Source of the DNA: Acidobacteriaceae bacterium
Lineage (GTDB): Bacteria > Acidobacteriota > Terriglobia > Terriglobales > Acidobacteriaceae
Assembly (NCBI GenBank): GCA_030037705.1
Contig: JASHQE010000174.1
Span: 27,171-91,170 of the forward strand
Length of the DNA: 64,000 bases
Reading direction: 5' to 3'
Shown piece after piece: positions 53,185 to 63,283 of the stretch. How positions within the stretch are numbered: the stretch's first letter is position 1; the number at the start of each line of letters is the position of its first letter. The position numbers were made by a program, and so were the translations under genes. The notes beneath the pieces are model-generated. The model had not been told where the DNA came from. It ran no database searches and saw only the letters and a program-made list of their open reading frames with translations.

Positions 53185-54357
53185 ATGGCCGCGAAAGGCA
53201 AGCTTTGGTACCTGAACAATTTAATCCACCCGGAGCACTTACGGGCTGCCTCTTTCAAGCGCCTGTGGTTGCAGTTGATCGCCGTCTTCTTTTTATTCTC
53301 TGTGGTTGGCTTCGTCGTCGACCTGGTCGAGGCGAAAGGACAGATGCAGTATGCCGTGGTGCTGGCGGTCGCGACCATCAGCGGTCTGAACGCGATGCTA
53401 TGGATTATCGTTCTGGCTCGTCTTTCGAAGATCCTTGTCTTACCGTTGATTGCGCTCCAGTTCTTCCTCGGCCCCATCGACACCGGCATCGCAAACTGGA
53501 TGATCGGCGCTTTCAATCTGCAGCCGGTTCCCTCGGACAGGGGAATCGATTTCGCGGCAATCGGGATCTTGTCCGTGCTCATCCTTTCTTACGTTTTCTT
53601 CGTCATTTATCTCCGAGGCTCCGGTATGGAATCGTTCCGCATGCGCAATGAACTGGCGCATGCGCAGGAGGTGCAGCAGGTCATCCTCCCGGAATCGCGT
53701 CTAGCGCTCCCGGGGCTGGTGGTGGAGAGCGAGTACCGGCCTGCGCGAGAGGTGGGCGGGGACTTCTTTCAGATGATCCCGCACAGAACCGATGGCAGCT
53801 TGCTGATCGTAGCCGGCGACGTAGCCGGGAAAGGGCTCAAGGCAGGAATGATGGTGGCGTTGCTGGTGGGAGCGATCCGCACTGCGGCTCAATATGTTCC
53901 TGATCCAACTGCCGTACTCAGCGCTCTGAATCTGCTTCTTGTCGGCCGCAGCGATGCCCAGGCCACCTGCCTGGCGCTGCGTATTGCAAAAGATGGCGCA
54001 GTAACCCTGGCCAACGCCGGCCATATTGCGCCCTACCTGAACGGTGAACCACTGCCGATGGAGGGCGCACTGCCACTCGGCATGATCGAAAGCGCGGAGT
54101 TTTCCGTCATGCATTTTCGGCTGAATGATGGCGACAGGCTGATGCTGATGTCGGACGGCGTAGCGGAAGCGACGGATGACGATGGTCAACTGTTTGGATT
54201 TGAGCGGGTTCATCAACTGCTGCGTACTGCAAACTCTGCCGCCGAGGTTGCCAGCGCCGCGCAGATGTTCGGACAGGAGGACGATATCAGCGTCATCTCC
54301 ATCACCCGCACTGCTGTGCCAGGCAGTGCAGGTGACGGGCGAGCCACAATCAAATGA
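53185..54357 (+). CDS. Membrane-anchored SpoIIE/RsbU-type serine phosphatase
   Basis: A 390-residue PP2C-family phosphatase. About four hydrophobic segments fill residues 25-145, followed by a short helical linker (LAHAQEVQQVILPES). The SpoIIE catalytic domain has metal-binding motifs in VGGDFF, GDVAGKGLKAGMMVALL, LMSDGVAEA and EDDISVI. Such enzymes dephosphorylate anti-sigma-factor antagonists in partner-switching pathways. No antagonist or anti-sigma kinase gene is nearby. The ATG at 53185 follows a near-perfect AAAGGAGGT site by 9 bases and is preferred to the one 21 bases upstream. Confidence 0.9.
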   Translation: MAAKGKLWYLNNLIHPEHLRAASFKRLWLQLIAVFFLFSVVGFVVDLVEAKGQMQYAVVLAVATISGLNAMLWIIVLARLSKILVLPLIALQFFLGPIDTGIANWMIGAFNLQPVPSDRGIDFAAIGILSVLILSYVFFVIYLRGSGMESFRMRNELAHAQEVQQVILPESRLALPGLVVESEYRPAREVGGDFFQMIPHRTDGSLLIVAGDVAGKGLKAGMMVALLVGAIRTAAQYVPDPTAVLSALNLLLVGRSDAQATCLALRIAKDGAVTLANAGHIAPYLNGEPLPMEGALPLGMIESAEFSVMHFRLNDGDRLMLMSDGVAEATDDDGQLFGFERVHQLLRTANSAAEVASAAQMFGQEDDISVISITRTAVPGSAGDGRATIK

Positions 54358-54598
54358 GAAGCAATGCCGCTTGGGAGTCAAGTCGGATATTGGGTACAAC
54401 GAAGTTCCGCCGTTGTTTACGCAAACCGAATCAAAACGCCCACCCTCCTTATTTTCTCTGCGATATGAATAGTGACAATGCGGAACAGATGCTTGATGCC
54501 ACTGTGGAGTGGATGGATAGGTATCTCAAACCATCGGGTGCTTCCTCTGTGCCTGAAAACTGCCGCTCGCAAATTGGTGCCGCGCAAAAGATCGGGCG

Positions 54599-55876
54599 CT
54601 AGTCGTTGGCGGCTACTACAGAACGGGTTCTTCTGGTGCGACGCGGAGCGCGCACGGGGTGCGGGCGGAAGACGGTGTCCTTGGGGAGGGTGCCGTTGAG
54701 GGCGTCGGTGTAGGAGCGGATGGCTTCTACGGCAGGGGCGATGACAGCGAGGTAGTCGGGGGCTTTGGCGGTGCGGAAATGGCGGGCTTGGCTTTCAAGG
54801 CGATCGGCGATGCCTTCCCACATTTCGGCTTCGTTCTGCAGGGTGTGTTGGAAGAGCAGGTCGACGGACTCGGTCCACTGGGCGATGGAGACGTCGACGA
54901 GAAGAGCGAGGCGAAGGCAGCGAACGATGTCGACGATCGGGAGCAGGTGTTCAAAGAGCAGACGCTCCTTGGGGCGGCGCGAGCGCAGGTGGGACCACTC
55001 TACAAGGCCACCGATAAAGGGTGCGTAGCGCGCGGCCTTGGTAAGCCAGCGTGCCCATGTGCGGCGGCCTGAGGGATCGGGAGCGACGCTGAGGATGTGC
55101 TCGATTTCGCGGCGCCACTCAGCGCGGAGCTCATAGAGCTCGCTCTGGAAGGTGTCGAGTGGATGGCTGCGCGTGCCGTAGGGGAGCGTGCGCAAGAGCT
55201 CGCCGCTCTTGACATAAATGCGCTCGAGTTTGGCGATGCGGTCGTTGCGGCGGCCGGTGAGAAGGCCTTCGATGCTGGTTTCAATACTGCGGAGGCGGCG
55301 GAGCGTGTCACGCGAGACGACCATGTAGGCAACGGAGACGACGAGGGCGCTGACGTTGGCGAGTGTGCCGAGGACCTCGCCGCTGCCGGAGGCAATTTCA
55401 ATAAAGCGGCCGGAACGGTTCTGCATCTCGGGTAACCATCGGCCGGCCGCGCTGTGGATCGGGATGGTGACTTCGCCCTCTTGCGCGAGCTGGAGTCCAC
55501 GGCCTCCGAAGCGGAGGACGATGTCCATACCGCCGATGCGCTTGCCCGCTTCAATGGAGCGGATGGCGAAGTTGGCGCCCCGGCCGAGAAGGCCGAGATT
55601 GAGGGTCTCGCGGCCGAATTCGAGTATGGCTTCGCCAAGGCTGTCGCCTTCGAGGGCCTGCTTGAAATGGATCAGGGTGAGAGGCGAGGGCGGGGCGTTC
55701 TCTGCGATCGGAGACGCGACGAGCCCAGGCTGGACCGCTGGAGTTTCTCGGGTGAGCCGACCGGCGGGCGCTTGATGGCGGCGGATGAGGAAGAAGACAA
55801 ATCCGGTGAGGAAAAAAATGAGGCCAGCGCCAAAGGTAATCAGAGAAAGGAGGAACAGGTGTCCGTCGGATGGCAA
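54599..55876 (-). CDS. Hypothetical membrane protein
   Basis: A 425-residue protein with an N-terminal membrane helix (LLSLITFGAGLIFFLTGFVFFLI) and a second hydrophobic stretch near residue 175 (LANVSALVVSVAYMVVS). The remainder is Arg- and Leu-rich and largely helical. I do not recognise the family. The DNA is noticeably GC-rich with many CGC/GCG-type codons, so open frames on all strands are common here; this one is chosen for its length, its membrane topology and the absence of a better alternative. Neighbouring genes give no hint of function. Confidence 0.6.
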   Translation of the reverse strand: MPSDGHLFLLSLITFGAGLIFFLTGFVFFLIRRHQAPAGRLTRETPAVQPGLVASPIAENAPPSPLTLIHFKQALEGDSLGEAILEFGRETLNLGLLGRGANFAIRSIEAGKRIGGMDIVLRFGGRGLQLAQEGEVTIPIHSAAGRWLPEMQNRSGRFIEIASGSGEVLGTLANVSALVVSVAYMVVSRDTLRRLRSIETSIEGLLTGRRNDRIAKLERIYVKSGELLRTLPYGTRSHPLDTFQSELYELRAEWRREIEHILSVAPDPSGRRTWARWLTKAARYAPFIGGLVEWSHLRSRRPKERLLFEHLLPIVDIVRCLRLALLVDVSIAQWTESVDLLFQHTLQNEAEMWEGIADRLESQARHFRTAKAPDYLAVIAPAVEAIRSYTDALNGTLPKDTVFRPHPVRAPRRTRRTRSVVAAND

Positions 55877-56244
55877 GGCGCGCTCCCTTCTCTGTCTGAA
55901 GTAGAAAGATGGGCCTTTTCAGCGAATCTACCGGGAAACAGGAGAAGAGGCAAGGTTACTTTCTGCTTTTAGCGTTGTACTTCAGGGGGATTCGGTTTGG
56001 GGGGTGCGATGGGTCACGCGGTCGCGGCTTGGAGATCTCGACTCTCCGCATGATTCTCAAGTGGCGAAACTCTGGCGGGCCATCGAGGACGACGTGAAGA
56101 TGCTGCCCAAACGGAAGAAAGTTGGTAATGCGCGTTTCGAAGCCCCCAGGATCTCGAAATGCCCGTTGATTTGTTGGCAACAGTTGAAAGGTCACGCAGA
56201 TAGAAATTCCCGCACACTGGGCGACATTCACGGCGCCAATTTGA
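55877..56244. other. Gap without supported gene
   Basis: About 370 bases between the hypothetical membrane protein and the monooxygenase remnant. Short frames on both strands have no recognisable domain; I see no clear promoter motif or hairpin. Confidence 0.4.
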
Positions 56245-57432
56245 TTAATGAATGACCGCGTGTTGCTTCTTTGCTCCAAACCATTTCTCCAGGGCCGCAG
56301 TCAGAGTCTTCTCGGCTGCGCCCGCTTGGCCTCCGGATCCTTGGACCCATGCGATATAGCCATCTGGCCGCACCAGCATCGCCTCGAGATTCGCGGGGCG
56401 CTGATAGCAGCGCGCCCGGTAAAGTTCACGCGATCCGCCCAACCAGAAACTAAATCGTGCAGAGTCGATCCCTCGCCAAGATCGATGAGCGCACCTTTTC
56501 CAGAACTCATCAACTCAGCCACGGATGTTCTCGCGCCGCCACACTGTAAAGAGAGGTCGGGAGCCCACCTGCCGAGCAGTGGATGCGGTTGGCCCGATTC
56601 CACTCCCATGTCGTACGCGATATCGACGTCCGAGAGCTCTTCTACAATCGGGCGAAAGACCGTTTCCTGCGCAAGAAGTCGACCGAATAATTCTCGCAGC
56701 GCCGTCACATGCTCACCGGGCCGAGCCAGCGCCTCCTGCCAGCTCGGGGACATTCTTTTTCAGCATTTCGAGGGCCGCCGCTTCAAGTTTCACATCTCCC
56801 ATTTGCCCAACGACTGTGGGATCGACGCCAGGGAACGCAATGCCCAACTGTTTTCGCACCATGCTGTGGCCGCCGTCACACCCGACAAGATATTGGGCTG
56901 TCATCTCGTATTCGCTGGACCCGGTGCGGACGGAGATGTGGACGCTCTGCTCATCCTGCGTCAACCCCACCAACTCGTGGCCACGTCGAACTTCTGCGCC
57001 AAGCTCTCTCGCATGGCTCTCCATCAACGCTTCCACACGCGCCTGAGGAATCACGACGGCGTAAGGATGGGGAAAGTCAAGCTTCCGCAAATCCATCGGA
57101 AACATGCCGAAGTTCAGGAATGGCACCGTGGGATTGCCTGCCGTAAAACGATCGAGAATGCCGCGATACGCGAGCATCTCCATCGAGCGCGACTGAAGTC
57201 CAAGAGCTTTTGAGAGGCCGGTGGGTTCAGCGAGCCTTTCGAGAACCAAAACCCGCACGCCGGCCAGCGCCAGTTCACACGCTGTCCACAGCCCGGTCGG
57301 GCCGCCACCGGCAACCACAACCTCTGCACTGGAAAATCCAAAACTTTTCAAATTCGCTCTCGCCTCCGCGCCGTGCTTGTTTCTGCAGGCCGCTGCTATT
57401 CGAATTGGATGCACACCCTGATTTACCGGCAA
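56245..57432 (-). pseudogene. Broken FAD-dependent PHBH-type monooxygenase
   Basis: The N-terminal piece (57432 to about 56713) carries the FAD motif VVVAGGGPTGLWTACELALAGVRVLVLER and the second motif YLVGCDGGHSMVRKQLGI. The frame then shifts to a piece reading ARPGEHVTALRELFGRLLAQETV to GWADRVNFTGRAA, and shifts again to RPANLEAMLVRPDGYIAWVQG near 56245. Between the first two pieces about 100-150 residues of the expected fold, including the substrate-domain and GD motif, are missing. One internal deletion plus two frame changes make this an inactivated aromatic-ring hydroxylase-like gene. Confidence 0.82.
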
Positions 57433-57581
57433 CTCCGTCGTCGATGAGCGCAGTTGTCGGCGCAGAACGATAGGATGAGATAAGTCAGGGTGTCATCTGA
57501 GGCTCAAACAAAACCCGGTAAAGGCAAGACCTGTTTGAGCGGCCTCGCCGGCCTGCTTACACGATCTGTGATCGAGTTTGC

Positions 57582-58592
57582 CTATTTAGCGGTGATCTGG
57601 TCGAAGTATGCGCCATCGGCGAAGTGCTTGGCCTGGGCATTGGCCCATCCGCCTGCGCTCTGCTGAATCGTAAAGGCATTCACCTTGGGGAACTGCCAGG
57701 CATACTTTGTGGCTACGCTCTTGAGCTCTGGGCGATAGAAGTACTTTGCCGCCAGATCCTGCGCCTCGGGCGAGTAGAGATACTCAAGATAGGCGTGAGC
57801 TAACTTTTCGGTACCGTGCTTCTGCGCAAACTTGTCTACTACGGCGACCGGCGTTTCGGCAACGATGGTCTGCGACGGCAAAATGATCTGAAACTTATCC
57901 GCTCCCTCGTCCTTGAGCGTGAGCAGCGCCTCGCTCTCCCACGCGATAAGTACGTCACCGATGCCGCGCTGCACAAAAGTTGCTGTGGAGCCGCGCGCGC
58001 CGGCATCGAGCACCGGTACATTGCTATAGAGTTTCTTCATATATTCGCGTGCCTTGGCTTCATCGTTGCCGGAAGTGCGTAGTGCATAACCCCACGCGGC
58101 AAGATAATTCCAGCGCGCGCCGCCGGAGGTTTTGGGGTTGGGTGTAATCACCTGGATGCCGGGCTTGATCAAGTCGCTCCAGTCGTGAATGCCTTTTGGA
58201 TTTCCCGTTCGGACCAGGAACACAATGGCCGATGTAAAAGGCGTGCTTTGATTGGGAAATTTCGAGGCCCAGTTCTTGTCGAGCAGACCCGCATTGGCGA
58301 TGACGTCGATGTCGTAGCCGAGAGCCAGGGTCACCACGTCGGCTTCGAGGCCGTTGATCACGGCACTGGCCTGCTTGCTGCTGCCGCCGTGCGACTGCTG
58401 AATGACGACGTCTTGACCCGTGGTGGCTTTCCAATGCGCGGCGAAGAGCTGGTTATAGTCCTCGTAGAACTCGCGCGTCGGATCGAAGGAGACGTTCAGG
58501 ATTTGCGTCTGGGCCAAAGCCAGGCGGCCCGCGGTAAGAAACGCTAACAAGATGAAGATGACGAGGGAAACTCGACGGAGATAGTTCGACAC
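57582..58592 (-). CDS. Periplasmic sulfate/thiosulfate-binding protein
   Basis: A 336-residue ABC-transporter solute-binding protein of the Sbp/CysP family. A signal peptide ([16 protein letters not shown]) is followed by the family start [17 protein letters not shown]. Sulfate-site stretches include [27 protein letters not shown] and [17 protein letters not shown]. The permease and ATPase genes are not within view on either side, so it is either an orphan or its partners lie elsewhere. Co-location with a sulfatase and its maturase suggests a set for gaining sulfur from sulfate esters. Confidence 0.92.
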   Translation of the reverse strand: MSNYLRRVSLVIFILLAFLTAGRLALAQTQILNVSFDPTREFYEDYNQLFAAHWKATTGQDVVIQQSHGGSSKQASAVINGLEADVVTLALGYDIDVIANAGLLDKNWASKFPNQSTPFTSAIVFLVRTGNPKGIHDWSDLIKPGIQVITPNPKTSGGARWNYLAAWGYALRTSGNDEAKAREYMKKLYSNVPVLDAGARGSTATFVQRGIGDVLIAWESEALLTLKDEGADKFQIILPSQTIVAETPVAVVDKFAQKHGTEKLAHAYLEYLYSPEAQDLAAKYFYRPELKSVATKYAWQFPKVNAFTIQQSAGGWANAQAKHFADGAYFDQITAK

Positions 58593-58693
58593 GATTTCAA
58601 CTCCATTCTTTCAAAGAAAAAGATGCGATCCCAGATTGGTATCGGTCAATTCCCGGCCGATGCCGAGTCGCCCGGATAGAGCGAGAAAGTGTT

Positions 58694-58769
58694 TGGAGCA
58701 CCGGGCGGGAATTGAACCCGCGAGTACTGGTTTTGCAGACTCACGCGTTAGCCACTTCGCCACCGGTGC
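58694..58769 (-). tRNA. tRNA-Cys (GCA) with unusual anticodon stem
   Basis: The acceptor stem GCACCGG/CCGGTGC is perfect, the discriminator is U73 as expected for Cys, and CCA is encoded. The D arm has GCG/CGC with G18G19, and the T arm is GCGGG/CCCGC with loop TTCAATT. The anticodon loop CTGCAAA carries GCA at 58734-58736. The anticodon stem is poor: 27-31 TGAGT against 39-43 ACCAG gives only two Watson-Crick pairs and one wobble, with mismatches at 28-42 and 29-41. It lies between the sulfate-binding protein and the sulfatase genes on the same strand. Confidence 0.85.
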
Positions 58770-58862
58770 TCATCTGAGGTGGCTCTAATTGAGTTGAGCG
58801 ATTATGCGCGAAAGTGCTCCGGCAGACGAGGGAGATCTGTCGGAGCGAGGGGCGTTGCCGAA

Positions 58863-61202
58863 TCACTGAAGTGTGACCGTAACCTTATCGATGGTTCCAG
58901 TGAAGCGGTAGGGCGTTTTGTATTCGAGACTCACAGGTGAACCGAGGTCGCTGCCCACATCGAGAGTTTCTCCGGCTGCATAAACACTGGAGAACTGCGC
59001 CTGGCCGGCTGGCGTTCCGTTGACAGAGAGTCGGACCGACCCCGAGACCGGGCCGCGGCTGGAGAAGCCCGCAGAACTGACTGAAGCTGATGCGGCGAGC
59101 GCTGAAGCATTGGGTGTGACCACGAGTTTTATGTGCTGGAGACCGGGGCGGAGAGTCTGAGTAGCGACAAGTTGATCGCTGTGATCGTTCGATACGTTTA
59201 CCTCGTAGTAAACGTGGTTGTTTTTGACGAAAAGGCTGAGGCCGCCGAGCTCGCCACCGTCGGCGAGAATGACTCCCTCGGCGCCATCCGGCGGAACGAT
59301 CACGTCGGCGTCGATGGTGTAAGCGTGGCCGAAGAAGCCAGGCGCATAGCGCAGGGGCACTCTTTCATCGCCAGAGCGGTAGACAAACGAGGCCTTGTCG
59401 CGCTGAGTAGCATCGAGTGGCGAGGAGCGAGCCGGTAAAAGCGGGTAAGCGTGGTTGCGGATGGCCTCTTCGTCAAATATCTTGATAAGTTCCTTAAGCT
59501 TCTCCGGATACTTATCCGCAAGGTTATGTGCCTGCGCGGGATCGTCGTTCAGGTTATAGAGCTCCCATGGGTGAACGTCGATGTCCTTGTCCGTGTTGGT
59601 TGGCGGTAACGGCGCCTCCCACGTGGAATGATAGCGATTGCCCGCCCACCAGCCGTCTTTGTAGATACCGCGGTTGCCGCTGGTGGTGAAGTACTGCAGC
59701 GTATGGCGCGTGGGCGCGTTGGGGTTATCGAAGGTATAAACAAGACTCTTGCCTTCGAGGGGAATCTGCTTGACGCCGGCGATCTCGTCTGGGAACTTGA
59801 TGCCGGCGATGTCGTAAATGGTTGGGGCGATGTCATTGACGTGGGAGAACTGTCCGCGGATGCCGGGCTTAATGTGACCCGGCCAGTTGATGATCAGCGG
59901 ATCGGTGACGCCGCCGAGATGAGAAGCGTCCTGCTTGGTGCCGACCCACGGAGAGTTGAGCGCCCACGCCCAGGCCGCCGCGTAATGGTTCATGTAAAGC
60001 TCGCTGCCTAGCAGCTCGGCAATGTCGTTGCGCTCCTCGATGGTTCTTGGCTTACCGTTCACGTCGCGAGCGTCGTGTCCTTCAAGACCGCCTTCGGCGC
60101 TGGCGCCGTTATCTCCGATGATGGTGAAGACGATGGTATTATCGGCTTTGCCCTCTTCGCGGATGGCATCGAGCACACGGCCCACTTCGTAATCGGCTTG
60201 TTCCAGGTAGCCGGCGTAAACTTCGGCCTCATGGGCCAGCAGCTTTTTCTGATCGTCCGTGAGTGAGTCCCAGGCCGGAAGGCCGTCGGGCCGCGGCGTG
60301 AAATCGGCGTTCGCGGGAATCAGGCCCTCAGCCTTCTGCCGGTCGAAGATTTCCTTACGGAGCACGTCCCAGCCCTGGTCGAAGTGTCCGCGATAGTGGT
60401 CGATGTACTGTTTGGGAACTTGATGCGGCTCGTGCGTGGCGCCGGTGGCGAAATAGATGAAGAAGGGCTTGTCGTTGGCCACTGCGTCGTGCTGATGCAG
60501 CCATTGAATGGCGTTATTCGCTATGTCCGTGGTGAATGTGTAGCCTTCTTTGGGAGTCTTCGAGGGCTCGGCGGGCGCGGTATCGCTGTAGATGCGCGGA
60601 TAATACTGATCGTCAGCGGCCTGAATAAAGCCGTAGAAATGCTCGAAGCCGAGGCCGGTGGGCCAACGATCGAACGGACCAGCGGGGTTAACCTGCCACA
60701 TCGGCGTGTTGTGCCATTTACCGTACGCTGAGGTCGAGTAGCCGTTCTCCTTCAGAATTTCGGCGATGGTGGCCGCGCTCTTGGGAATTATGGTGTTGTA
60801 GCCGGGATACGGCGCCGACCACTCGGCGATGGAGCCGAAGCCAACCTGGTGATTGTTACGCCCTGTTAAGAGCGCCGCGCGTGTAGGTGAGCAGAGCGCG
60901 TTCATGTGGAAGCTGTTGTAGCGCAGGCCGGTGTTGGCCAACCGCTCGAAATTCGGCGTATTGATGGGTCCGCCGAACGCACTGCTCGCGCCAAAGCCGA
61001 CGTCGTCGATGAGAATCACGACAACATTGGGTGCGTTGGCAGGAGCTTTGGGCGGTTCGGGCCACAACTGCTGAGGCACTTCGTGCACCGGCGCAGTCGG
61101 CCCGTTCGGTTTTGCCTGGCTCTCCTGAGTCCAGGCAGGATGCCAAGAGCTGAACGCCACGGTCCCGCTCAGCATGAGTCCAATTCTTTGCAAAAGGTTC
61201 AT
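58863..61202 (-). CDS. Exported arylsulfatase (Cys-type)
   Basis: A 779-residue alkaline-phosphatase-fold sulfatase releasing sulfate from esters. A signal peptide is followed by the metal-binding pair in VVVILIDDVGFG (Asp 66-67). The formylglycine precursor is Cys104 in ALCSPTRAALLTGRNNHQVG, and the second metal motif is FTIIGDNGASAEGG. The Cys-x-Pro-x-Arg signature means activity requires conversion of Cys to formylglycine, matching the maturase gene 120 bases upstream. The C-terminal 150 residues form an extra beta-rich domain seen in large bacterial arylsulfatases. Gene order suggests co-transcription with the maturase, tRNA-Cys and sulfate-binding protein. Confidence 0.93.
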   Translation of the reverse strand: MNLLQRIGLMLSGTVAFSSWHPAWTQESQAKPNGPTAPVHEVPQQLWPEPPKAPANAPNVVVILIDDVGFGASSAFGGPINTPNFERLANTGLRYNSFHMNALCSPTRAALLTGRNNHQVGFGSIAEWSAPYPGYNTIIPKSAATIAEILKENGYSTSAYGKWHNTPMWQVNPAGPFDRWPTGLGFEHFYGFIQAADDQYYPRIYSDTAPAEPSKTPKEGYTFTTDIANNAIQWLHQHDAVANDKPFFIYFATGATHEPHQVPKQYIDHYRGHFDQGWDVLRKEIFDRQKAEGLIPANADFTPRPDGLPAWDSLTDDQKKLLAHEAEVYAGYLEQADYEVGRVLDAIREEGKADNTIVFTIIGDNGASAEGGLEGHDARDVNGKPRTIEERNDIAELLGSELYMNHYAAAWAWALNSPWVGTKQDASHLGGVTDPLIINWPGHIKPGIRGQFSHVNDIAPTIYDIAGIKFPDEIAGVKQIPLEGKSLVYTFDNPNAPTRHTLQYFTTSGNRGIYKDGWWAGNRYHSTWEAPLPPTNTDKDIDVHPWELYNLNDDPAQAHNLADKYPEKLKELIKIFDEEAIRNHAYPLLPARSSPLDATQRDKASFVYRSGDERVPLRYAPGFFGHAYTIDADVIVPPDGAEGVILADGGELGGLSLFVKNNHVYYEVNVSNDHSDQLVATQTLRPGLQHIKLVVTPNASALAASASVSSAGFSSRGPVSGSVRLSVNGTPAGQAQFSSVYAAGETLDVGSDLGSPVSLEYKTPYRFTGTIDKVTVTLQ

Positions 61203-61320
61203 CGAAATACTCTCCGTTCAAGCAGATAAATTCAAAAAGCGTTGTGGTTGCGCTTTCCGCTCCGGCGAACCGCCGCGTCGGCGACGGTTCTTATGCTCGG
61301 AGGAGGTCGGCGGGAGGAAG

Positions 61321-62586
61321 CTAAACTCGCGAAAATGCATGAGAAGATTGCGTGACTGCGGCTGCGCCAATTGCGCCTCGCCGCGACCTGGCCCACTCCA
61401 TCACGCGCGCAGGCGCCCCATTGTGCTTTAATTCGTTGGCCATGAACCGCATGTACGGATCAATGTGATGGAAGAAGTGCTTGTATCCGGCGCACAGGTA
61501 GTTCAGCCCGTATTCGCCCGATGCCGTGGTTGTGAAGCGATGCTTGGGGCACTCGCCGTTGCAGGCGAAACGCACGTCGCAATTCCGGCAATCGGAGGGA
61601 AGCGACGTGGACTTTGCCTGACCAAAGCGCTTTTGCTGCGGCAGCTCAAGCAACCCGCCGAGCGGGCGATCCATGATGTTGCCCAGCCGGTTCTCGGGAT
61701 ACACAAAGTGATCACAGGAATAAAGGTCGCCGTTGTGCTCGACAGCAAGCGCCCGGCCGCACTCAGGAGCGAAGACGCAAAGCGACTGCGGCTCGCCGTA
61801 CCAGGATTCCAGCGCCACATCGAAGATCTGCACGAAGATCCGGCCTACGTCCTGAACCACCCAGGAATCGAAGACCTGCTGAAGAAATCGCCCGAACTGC
61901 AGTGGCTCGACAGACCACTCGGACACCTGCGTCCTCTGCCGCGCGAACGGCTTGAGCAGCACCAGTCCGTTCGCATCGGGCTCATCGGCAATCTGCTCGA
62001 CGATGGGAATGAACTGCATATACTTGCTGCCGATCTGCTTGAGAAAGCGATACACGTCGTGTGCGCGATAAGAGTTTTTGCGATTGATGACCGTTAGCGT
62101 ATTGAACTCCACGCCATGCTTCTTCAAAACTTCAAGTCCGCGCATCACACGGGCAAACGTCGGCTGACCGCCCTTGTCTCTGCGATAGGCGTCGTGTAAC
62201 TCCTCAGGGCCGTCGACGGAAAGCCCGATGAGAAATCGATTCTTGAAAAAGAACTCGCCCCATTTATCGTCGAGCAGCGTGCCGTTGGTCTGGAAAGCGT
62301 TCTCGATCTTCTTTCCTCGGGCGTGTTTCTTTTGCAACTCAACGACCTGCCCGAAATACTCGACGCCGAGCAGCGTCGGCTCGCCACCCTGCCAGGCGAA
62401 CTGAACCGTATCGAGCGGATGGCTCTCGATGGTCTGACGCACGTAGTTCTCAAGTACCTCAGCGCTCATGCGAAAGCCGCGGCCACTCGCGCGATAGAGA
62501 TTCTCTTTCTCAAGGTAGTAGCAGTAGGTGCAATCGAGATTGCAGATAGGCCCGTGAGGCTTGGCCATGATATGAAATGGCTTCAT
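61321..62586 (-). CDS. Anaerobic sulfatase-maturating radical SAM enzyme
   Basis: A 421-residue radical S-adenosylmethionine enzyme with the Cys-x3-Cys-x2-Cys cluster motif CNLDCTYCYY (Cys15, 19, 22). A C-terminal SPASM region has extra cluster cysteines (CVFAPECGR, DLYSCDHFVYPE, DCRNCDVRFACNGECPKH). Such anSME enzymes oxidise the active-site Cys or Ser of sulfatases to formylglycine without oxygen. The adjacent Cys-type sulfatase is the obvious partner. Confidence 0.94.
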   Translation of the reverse strand: MKPFHIMAKPHGPICNLDCTYCYYLEKENLYRASGRGFRMSAEVLENYVRQTIESHPLDTVQFAWQGGEPTLLGVEYFGQVVELQKKHARGKKIENAFQTNGTLLDDKWGEFFFKNRFLIGLSVDGPEELHDAYRRDKGGQPTFARVMRGLEVLKKHGVEFNTLTVINRKNSYRAHDVYRFLKQIGSKYMQFIPIVEQIADEPDANGLVLLKPFARQRTQVSEWSVEPLQFGRFLQQVFDSWVVQDVGRIFVQIFDVALESWYGEPQSLCVFAPECGRALAVEHNGDLYSCDHFVYPENRLGNIMDRPLGGLLELPQQKRFGQAKSTSLPSDCRNCDVRFACNGECPKHRFTTTASGEYGLNYLCAGYKHFFHHIDPYMRFMANELKHNGAPARVMEWARSRRGAIGAAAVTQSSHAFSRV

Positions 62587-63239
62587 GCGTCTGATTCCTA
62601 GAGATCCTAAGGGGATGTTGGTGCAGATCTGAAATCCACGAGGCTGACCCGCGGGCGCGCATTTGCGTTATTCAGGATTGAGGCGGGTCACTTAACCTGC
62701 CACGTCAGCGCAATTCCGCGAGGTCGCTCGGCTGTCTTAGCGGGAGACAGGGCGACAACAACCGCGAAACTGGAAGATGGCCTTCATGAGCTGACTTACA
62801 GCGAAAAATTCTGGCGAACTTTCGTAAGTTATTCCGATCTTGCACGGAAACGGCCAGCGTGTCAATGCCGTCGCACTTTGTGAGACGGCGTTGACAGATT
62901 TCGGATCCTGTGGCCTGATAACGTTCATGCAAGATCGGATGCTCCTCAACGCCGCTGCTCTTTCGAGCGCCCTGGCCCCCCGCCTGGCGCATGGCTGTTG
63001 TTGATTCCCGCGCATCGGATCTATTCAACGACAAACTGAGAAACGCTCCGCTGGCTGTGGTCTACGCTGTCTGAATTCTTCGATTCAGCGCGCAATGTTG
63101 CCCCAGACAATCGGCGCGAGGTGATTCTCTACCCCTTCCCAAGGAGTAGGCAAAATGCATTTATCCCGCGACAGATCGTGTTGTCGCTGATCCTTACCCC
63201 CAAGAAGCAGAAGCGCCATTGATTTCGAGCCGCTTCGAA
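62587..63239. other. Long non-coding stretch before the second TonB receptor
   Basis: About 650 bases separate the divergent maturase and receptor genes. A 109-codon minus-strand frame (62705-63034) has no domain, no ribosome-binding site and an unconvincing composition. The region probably holds the two promoters. Confidence 0.4.
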
Positions 63240-63270
63240 CACAATCACTCGGCGCCGATTCGAGATTGTG
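63240..63270. promoter_or_regulatory. Inverted repeat around a GC palindrome
   Basis: CACAATC and GATTGTG form 7-bp arms around the palindrome TCGGCGCCGA. It ends 47 bases upstream of the second TonB receptor start and may be an operator or overlap a promoter. Confidence 0.35.
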
Positions 63271-63283
63271 CGCCGGCTATTAC

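Noticed and set aside
62705..63034. 109-codon minus-strand frame upstream of the sulfatase maturase
   Set aside because: No domain, no start signal, unconvincing composition.
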